Origin: Actinoplanes solisilvae
GTDB lineage: Bacteria; Actinomycetota; Actinomycetes; Mycobacteriales; Micromonosporaceae
Length of the DNA stretch: 33,022 nt
Direction: 5' to 3'
NCBI RefSeq assembly: GCF_003999975.1
Contig: NZ_RJAC01000046.1
Span: 1 to 33,022, forward strand
The first letter of the stretch is position 1; each line of letters starts with the position of its first letter. The notes beneath the pieces were generated by a model, which worked only from the letters and a program-made list of their open reading frames with translations, ran no database searches and was not told the DNA's origin. Shown one piece after another: positions 1 through 7,300 of the stretch. The position numbers were made by a program, and so were the translations under genes.

Positions 1-126
1 GCCTTGAAGTCGATCAAGCTGGTCAAGGACGGCACGCTGAAGATCTACGAGGGTGCGCCGCACGGCATCCAGGGCGACTACCAGGAAAAGCTGGACGCCG
101 ACATCCTCGACTGGATCAAGAACTGA
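1..126 (+). CDS. alpha/beta hydrolase, C-terminal end (5' end outside window)
   Basis: The first 41 codons are open from the window edge to the TGA at 124-126 and give a typical alpha/beta-hydrolase tail. A YEGAPHGI segment carries the catalytic histidine in the P-H-G context, followed by a short helix ending LDWIKN. This resembles non-heme chloroperoxidase/arylesterase-type hydrolases, in which a Ser-Asp-His triad hydrolyses esters or supports perhydrolysis. The substrate cannot be judged from the tail. The gene is cut by the window edge, so its start, nucleophile elbow and operon context are unseen. It runs toward the hairpin at 370-408, which may end its transcript. Confidence 0.72.
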   Translation, partial: ALKSIKLVKDGTLKIYEGAPHGIQGDYQEKLDADILDWIKN

Positions 127-291
127 GACTCGGCACGCCGGCAGGATCTCCGTCGCCTGCGAAGGCGGGTGATGCTGGATGGAAGCCAACAACGTCGCTC
201 AGTCTCGAGCAGGGCGGAAGGGGCCGTGCCACTGGAGCAGCGCGATAGGAGCGCGCCGTGTCCGCCCATCGTTTCCGCTGAAAGGGCAACC
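127..291. other. intergenic stretch without a recognised gene
   Basis: No convincing gene was found here. Short reading frames on either strand lack ribosome binding sites and recognisable protein sequence. It separates the hydrolase 3' end from the 95-bp repeat copy. Confidence 0.5.
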
Positions 292-386
292 GGGGTGTGG
301 CCAACGGCTCCGCCCGCAACGGCACGCTGCCACTGACCACCGTGATCGGCGTGGTCGGGAGCTGACGGCACGGGTGGCCCACCCCT
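292..386 (+). repeat. 95-bp direct repeat, copy A
   Basis: This segment is repeated in the same orientation at 14169-14263 with 3 mismatches in 95 positions (G307/A, C317/T, C341/G). Both copies keep a plus-strand reading frame ending VIGVVGS followed by TGA. Two of the three differences are synonymous in that frame, so the repeat may be the tail of a formerly coding gene plus the left arm of its terminator. In this copy the frame is closed just upstream by a TGA at 279-281, so no intact gene remains. The pair brackets the RHS toxin region. Confidence 0.9.
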
Positions 387-408
387 GGATGCGGGGTGGG
401 CCACCCGT
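370..408. terminator. perfect 16-bp hairpin, probable bidirectional terminator
   Basis: The arms 370-385 and 393-408 are perfect reverse complements with a 7-nt loop. The hairpin lies 8 bp past the stop codon of the minus-strand SUKH gene and also downstream of the plus-strand hydrolase. There is no clear U-tract on either strand, which is common for actinobacterial terminators. The left arm belongs to the 95-bp repeat; the right arm is present only in this copy. Confidence 0.75.
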
Positions 409-415
409 TGCCAGA

Positions 416-1006
416 TCAGTCCGCTCGGTTCGGGCTGCTGAGAGCCTCCCGCTCCTCGTCGCTCAGCGGGTACGGGGCCGACGGTGGCACCCAGAAAGGC
501 AGCCGGGGCGGATCGGCCACGGTGAACGGCTTGAACTCCGGATTCGTGAGCATCCGGTGGAGGAACTCAGCCGCCGCGATGTCGAAGCGCAGGCACGCCT
601 CGCCTTCCTTCTGTGCGATCACCGGCCAGCGTTCGGCCTCCACCGACCGGTCGGCCAGCCAGAAGTAATTGCCTTCGATGATGTCGTATCCCCACGGGAT
701 GAGGCCCTGCCCGGTCTCCGGGGCGTAGTACTCATAGGGCTCGTACCACCGGGCCCCGAGCGGATCCACCCTGGTCTGCCGGAGGGCCGTGGACCACATC
801 GACAACAACGGCGTCAGGCCTTGGTCGGCATTGGGCTGCAGCAGAATCAGGTAGTCCGAGAAACTGCCGTCGCCGAACCGGGCGCTCAGCTCCTTGAAGT
901 CGGCGGGCAGGGTGACCCCGAGCTCCGCTTCCACCTGTTCCCACCCGGGGCCCTGCGGGTCGCGGCGGCTGCCGACGGCCTCCATGATTCGTTCCACCCA
1001 GTTCAT
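416..1006 (-). CDS. SUKH (SMI1/KNR4-like) immunity protein
   Basis: This 196-residue protein shows the SMI1/KNR4 (SUKH) signature near its N-terminus: W-E-Q-V-E-A-E-L-G, then LPADFKEL and FGDGSFSDYL. Scattered aromatic and acidic residues follow, as expected for the alpha/beta SUKH fold. Members of this superfamily are mostly cytoplasmic immunity proteins that bind and neutralise nuclease toxins of polymorphic toxin systems. The ATG at 1004-1006 is preceded by a strong GAAAGGGGAG site, whereas upstream extensions of the frame are low-quality sequence. A frameshifted toxin-like remnant lies directly upstream on the same strand, and one of its frames ends in a TGA overlapping this ATG. The gene is divergent from the RHS gene. 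The family call is fairly sure; the toxin partner is inference. Confidence 0.8.
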   Translation of the reverse strand: MNWVERIMEAVGSRRDPQGPGWEQVEAELGVTLPADFKELSARFGDGSFSDYLILLQPNADQGLTPLLSMWSTALRQTRVDPLGARWYEPYEYYAPETGQGLIPWGYDIIEGNYFWLADRSVEAERWPVIAQKEGEACLRFDIAAAEFLHRMLTNPEFKPFTVADPPRLPFWVPPSAPYPLSDEEREALSSPNRAD

Positions 1007-1245
1007 CGGTCTCCCCTTTCCCGGGTCGCGGCGTGTTCCAGGTGGGCCCGTTGTACAGCACCCCGCCCGAGGACGTGTCCGGAATCGGATTGCTTCCCAC
1101 GTAGTGCGGTGTCGACGTGTAATACACGCTGTCGCCGGGATTGCCCTGGATGTAGCCGGCAATGTTTTCTCGACGTTGGAACTCGGCCTTGATTGCGTCG
1201 TGGCGGGTAGCGGGGTGCTGGCTGATGTCGACGCCACCGAGCCGG
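1003..1245 (-). pseudogene. frameshifted remnant of a toxin-like C-terminal domain
   Basis: On the minus strand an open stretch of about 75 codons with protein-like composition and GC-rich third positions runs into the SUKH gene. It contains segments such as HDAIKAEFQRRENIAGYI, GDSVYYTSTPHYVGSN and TSSGGVLYNGPTWNT. It has no start codon, because a TGA lies directly upstream, and no stop of its own near the SUKH start. A shift into the neighbouring frame would end it with ATGA overlapping the immunity ATG at 1004-1006, the usual toxin-immunity spacing. I read it as a decayed orphan toxin module whose immunity gene survives. The toxin family is not recognised, and the call depends on composition and position only. 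Confidence 0.45.
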
Positions 1246-1327
1246 AAGTATCAAAAATATACGTCGGCGAATATCTGCCGCCCTTACCGTCCCCTCGTCG
1301 TGTGTGTGCGAGCAAAGGACGAGAAAC
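1240..1327 (+). promoter_or_regulatory. AT-rich leader and ribosome binding site of the RHS gene
   Basis: An unusually AT-rich patch (around 1249-1276, with TATCAAAAATATACG) lies about 55-80 bp upstream of the RHS start in otherwise GC-rich DNA and is a plausible promoter region. No confident -35/-10 pair can be named. The start at 1328 is supported by AAAGGACG 6-13 bases upstream. Confidence 0.35.
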
Positions 1328-4300
1328 ATGGGGAGACGACGGGGCACGCTCGTCGCGGCTCTGGCGCTGACGGTCCTGGCCGGTTCCGGCACCTGGGGCT
1401 ACGTGGCGACGCGGGAGGACGAGGCGCCCACTGCGGCGGCGCCGGCGTCGGCACCGCAGGACCGGCCGGGCCTGCTGGAACGCGTCGGCGACGCCGCTCT
1501 GGACCTGGTCGGCGCCGACCGCGGCACGGCGAAGGCCGAGCCGGTCAGCTCCGGGCTGTCCGTCGACCAGCCTCCGGTGTCCGGCCGTGCCTGGCCGGCG
1601 CAGAAACGGGTTCGTGAGGTCGCGTCGAAGCGGACCGCGAACGCCCGGGTCTACCAGCTCGCCGACGGCCGCTTGCAGGCCGAGATCTCCTCCGTGCCGG
1701 TCAACTACCGGGACGGCAAGGGCCGATTCCAGCCGATCGACACGCGGGTGCGGCCCACCGGCCGGTCCGGCTACGTCCAGGGCAACTCGACCAACACGTT
1801 CGCCAGCCTGTTCGGTGACTCCAGCGACGACCTGGTGCGGTTCGAGAAGGACGGCCGTTCGGTGGAGCTGGGCCTGCCCGGCGCGGACCGCGACACGAAG
1901 CCGGTGGTGTCCGGTTCCACCGTCACGTACCCGGGTCTGGCCGACGGCGCCGATCTGGTCTACGAGGTCAGCTCGACGGAGCTGAAGGAGAAAATCCTCC
2001 TGAAGCGGGCACCGTCCGGCCCGGTCTCCTACACGTTCTCGCTGGACCTGAACGGCCTGAGCGCCGCGCCCCAGCCGGACGGGTCGATCGACTTCGTCAC
2101 CGCGGCCGGTGCCACGGCGCTGACGATGCCGGCGCCGTACATGTATGACGAGACCGGGGCCACCAGCACGAAGGTTACCCAGAAGGTCACCGGCGACACG
2201 GTCACTGTCACCGCCGACACGGCGTGGCTGACCGAGCCGGGGCGCGCGTACCCGGTCGTGGTGGACCCGACGATCCGGGTGCAGCCGGTGCCGACTGACG
2301 CCCAGGACGTGATGATCTCTTCGGGGGCGACCACCACCAACTACGACAGCTCGTACGAGCTCCGGGTGGGCACGGACACCTCGGCGGCCTGGCGGTCACT
2401 GCTCAAGTTCGACACGGGCATGGTTCCGGCCGGCACGGCGATCGACGACGCGCAGCTTCAGCTCTACTACGACTCGTCCTACTACGCGTACGGCTTCGAC
2501 GTCCCGATGGAGGCCCGTCGGATCACGACGCCCTGGTCGGAGACGACCGCCACCTGGGCGAGCACGAACGCCAACGTCACGGCCGAGCCGGTGGGCAACA
2601 TCGTCACGGTCGACGACGGCGACACCAACACCTCCGCCGTGGGCACCTGGACGTCCTCGACCAACGCGACGCTGACCGCGAAGGCGATCGGCGGCGATTA
2701 CCGAGTCAACAACGACACGACCGCCGGGCACACCCACACCTGGGTGCCGACCATCACCGAGGCCGGGAACTACCTGGTTGAGGTGCACTATGTGGGCGAG
2801 TCGGACCGGGCCTCGAACGCGCCGTACACCGTGTACTACAACGGCGGCTCGAAGGCGTACACCGTCGATCAAACCACTCCGGTCGCCGCCGGCGGCTGGA
2901 AGACCCTGGGCGTGCACCCGTTCGCGGCCGGGACGACCGGCAAGGTGGTCCTGGGCGACGTCGCCGGCAAGGCGGTGATCGCCGACGCTGTCCGCTTCAC
3001 CAAGGCGAACACGGTGAAGGCGAACAGCAAGTCCAGCGTGTGGTCCTCGTTCCCCGTGCGCAATGTCGTGCAGGAGTGGGTCAACGGCACGGCCGCGAAC
3101 AACGGCTTGATGATCAAGGCGGTCAACGAGACGGACAAGGGCCGCGGCGGTGCGATCTTCCAGGCGTCCGAGTACGCGTACAACAACGAGCGCCGCGACG
3201 CGAACCTGCCGAAGCTGACGATCACGTACGGCCGGCCGGGTGTCGCGGTGAACCCGCCGACGACGATCACGTCGACCGGCGCGCTGCTGGACTGGCCGGC
3301 GTACACCGGCACCGACATCGCCGAGTATCAGGTGCACCGCAGCGTCTACCAGACCTGGACACCGTCGGCGGCGACCCTGGTCGCACCGGTGGACAAGGGC
3401 ACGACGAGCTTCCAGGACTCCACGGCGTCGCCGACCCCGGCCGCCGAGACCGACATCATGAAGCGCAAGTTCTTCTACTACATGGTCGCCGTCAAGACCA
3501 CCGACGGGAAGATCATCGCCGGTCCGACAGCGCCCGCGATGCTTCCCCGGGCCGGGCAGATCACCAAGATCTTCCGGACCGGGGTCACCGACACGACCCT
3601 GTCGGCGGGGCAGCCGGCCGCGAACGTCAACAGCTACGCCGGTGACCCGTACGTCTCGCCGGGTAACAACTCCAGCGTCTACGGCGACACCCGCGCACTG
3701 GTGAGGGTCCCGGTCGCCGGCGTTCCGGCGACGGCTCAACTGGTCGACGCGCGGCTGCGGATGTGGAACGTCGGGCTCTACCCGGGCACCGACACCGACG
3801 AGAACATCGACGCGCACCCGCTCACCCGCGCGTTCGATCAGGCCAAGGCGACGTGGAACACCAGCGACGGCACCACCGTGTGGACCACACCCGGCGGTGA
3901 CTACGCGGCCACCGCGCTCGCGGCCGACAACACGTCCACCAACGACCCGAAGTGGCTGACCTGGGACGTCACCGCGGCTGCGAAGGGGTGGATCACGAAC
4001 CCGGCCACCAACCACGGCCTGCTGCTCAGGCAGCGCGACGAGGTGAATCAGACCGCCCGGGCGATGCTGCTCTCGGCCGAGGCCGCCGAGCCGCTGCTGC
4101 GCCCGACGCTGGAGGTCACCTACCTGGAGAAGACCCCGGAGTCGACGTACTACGTTCCGGAGCTGCCCGAGGGGGCGCCGCCGGCCGGCACGTTCACCAC
4201 CCCGGTGTCGATCTCGAACCCCACCGGCGCCGCGTGGAAGGCCACGGACTGGCAGTTGTCGTACCGGTGGACCCGGGCCGACGGCGCGGCCGTGACCGGC

Positions 4301-7300
4301 GCGCAGGCGGTGACCGCGCTGCCGGCCGACGTGCCGTCCGGTGGCACGGCGGATCTGACCGCGACGGTCACCACGCCGCCGTCGACCACCGAGGGCAACA
4401 AGAAGACCGACTACACGATCAACTGGGAGCTGCGGAACCGGACCACCGGCCAGACGCTGCAACAGGCCGCGGCGATCGCGCCGCTGGCGCAGAACATCGC
4501 CGTCGTCGAGCCGACCTCCGACCAGCTCGGCCTGGAGAAGTTCTACTCCTACGCCGGCAAGAACACCGGCGGTGGCGGAACCCTGATGAACAACCTGTAC
4601 GCCGGCAACACCGTCTGGTCGTACAACGCGTTCAGCAACCCGTCACGCGGCCTGGTCTCGTTCGTCCGGCTGGCGTACAACTCCCTGGACACCAGCGACA
4701 CCGTCGCCGGGTACGGCTGGTCGCTGCAGGCCTCGTCGATGATGCGCCTCGGTTCCCCGCTGGACTTCCACCCGAACCCGAAGCCGACGAGTGTGACCTT
4801 CACCGACGGCGACGGCACCAGTCACTGGTTCACCCTGGACGCCGCCACGAACACGTGGACCAGCCCGAAGGGCGTGCACCTGTACCTGCAGAAGAAGGCC
4901 GGGGTCGACTGCAGGCCGAACACCCAGGAGCCACAGGCCTGGTCGCTCACCCGGCCCGACCGTACGCAGTTCTTCTACGACTGCGAGGGATACCTGACCT
5001 CGACGGTGGACAAGAACGGCAACGCCATGACGTTCACCTACGAGGAGCGCAAGAGCAACAACAAACCCACCAAGTTCCTCCGGTACGTCACCGACCCCGA
5101 GAACCGGCAGACCATCACACTCGACTACTACGCCAAGGGCGACGCGTACGACTACATCGACGACACCACCTGGACGCGATCGTCGGCGACCGGCCTGACC
5201 AACCCGAAGATCATCGACCACGTCCGGTCGATCACCGACGTCGGCGGACGCCGGATGACGTTCACCTACACCGACAAGGGCCTGCTCGGTGAGCTCGTCG
5301 ACGGCGCCGGCTCGGCCAGCGGGTCGCCGAAGACGTTCAAGTTCGCCTACGACATGACGCAGGGCAACAAGAACGTCAAGCTGGTCAAGGTCACCGACCC
5401 GCGCGGCAACAGCACCGGGCTGGCCTACCATTCCCCGTCGGCCGGCGACGACCCGCAGTGGCACTGGCGGACCAAGTCGTACACCGACCGGCTGGGCGCG
5501 CTGAGCCGGTTCGCCTACACCGATCCGGACGGGTCGCAGGGCGGCAACATCGACACCGTCGTCACCGATGCGGAGGGTCACACCGCGGCCTATCGGATGG
5601 ACGGGTACGGGCGCCCGTACCAGACGACCAACGCCAAGGCCGAGGTCACGAAACTGACCTGGGACGACCAGCACAACGTGAGCCGGCTCGAGGAGGCCAA
5701 CGGCGCGGCATCCACCTGGACCTACGACGCCAGGACCGGGTATCCGACCGAGATCCGCGACCAGCAGGCGGTCAAGGACGGCTACCCCGGCACCGTCCTG
5801 ACATACCAGACCCAGCTGGGCGGGTACGTCGCCGACATCACCACGAAGACCAGCCCCGAGGGCCGTAAGTGGAGCTTCGGCTACACCTCCGAGGGTGACC
5901 TGGCCACGGTGACCGATCCGCTCGGCACCGCCACCACCACGACCGGCGATTACACCACCACCAACACGTACGACACGTGGGGCCGGCTGATCACCTCGAC
6001 CGACGCCAACGGCAACAGCACCACGTACGGCGACTACGACGCCAACGGTTACCCGAAGGTCATCGCCGACGCGCTGGACAACGTCACGTCCTACGTCTAC
6101 GACGACCGTGGCCGGGTCACCCGGGTCACCGACGCGCTCGGCAAGGCGCTGACCCAGACGTACGACACGTTCGGCCGTCCGCTGGTGCACCGCCAGCCCA
6201 AGGACCAGGCGGCCGGCGTCTACGTGACCACCCCGGCGCCCGTCTACGACGCCAACGACAACGTGACGACGTCGACGGCGCCCAACGGCGCGGTCACCAC
6301 GGCCGAGTACGACCCGGCCGACCAGTTGGTCACCACCACCGCGCCGGCCGACACCTCCGGCGGACCGCAACGGCGCACCACTCACACCTACGACAAGGTC
6401 GGCAACTTGCTGACCACCACCGAGCCCAACGGCAACCTGACCGCCACGGCCGGCGACTACACCACCACCAACACGTACGACGCGATCTATCAGCTGACCA
6501 CGGTCACCAACGCCGTCGGCCAGAAGATCCAGTACGAGTACGACACCGTCGGCAACGTGGTCACGATGCGCGACCCGCGCAAGAACGCGACCGCCGACAC
6601 CGCCGACTACACCACCGGCATGGTCTACGACCTGGCCCACCGGGTCGTGCGGACCACCGACGCGGCCGGCAAGTCGACCAGGGGCGCCTACGACAAGGAC
6701 GGCCTGGTCACCTCGGCCACCGACCAGCTCGGCAACACCACGCTGATCGGGTACGACGGGCGCGGCAAGATGGTCGAGCGTACGGTGCCCCGGTCGGCGG
6801 GCGTCGCCACTGTCTTCCGCTACGAGTACGACCAGGTCGGCAATCAGACCAAGATGATCAGCCCGCGCGGCGTGGCGACCACCGGCGACGCCGACGACTT
6901 CGCCACCGTGCAGGTCTACGACAAGCTGAACCGGCTCATCGAGACCCACCATCCGTACGCGAAGAGCGACCCCCGGTACAACACGCCGGACAAGACCACC
7001 TACGCGTACGACAAGGCGGGCCGGCTCGTCACCTCCTCGGCGCCGCCCTCGGCGGGTCAGTCGGTCCGCAACGACACCACGTACACGTACTTCGACAACG
7101 GCTGGACCAAGTCGTCGTCGGACCCGTGGGACATCGTCACCACGTACGACTACAACGAGATCGGCGGGCAGACCGCGCGGACCGCCACGTCGGCCGGCGG
7201 CTCCTCGAACCGCACCATGTCCTGGTCGTACTACCCCGACGGCAAGCTGAAGTCGCGCGCCGACGACGGCGTGCCGGTGGGCCGTCAGGTGGTGCTGGTC

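Noticed and set aside
2396..4462. 688-codon antisense frame within the RHS gene
   Set aside because: Same shadow effect; Arg/Gly-rich composition and no recognisable protein.
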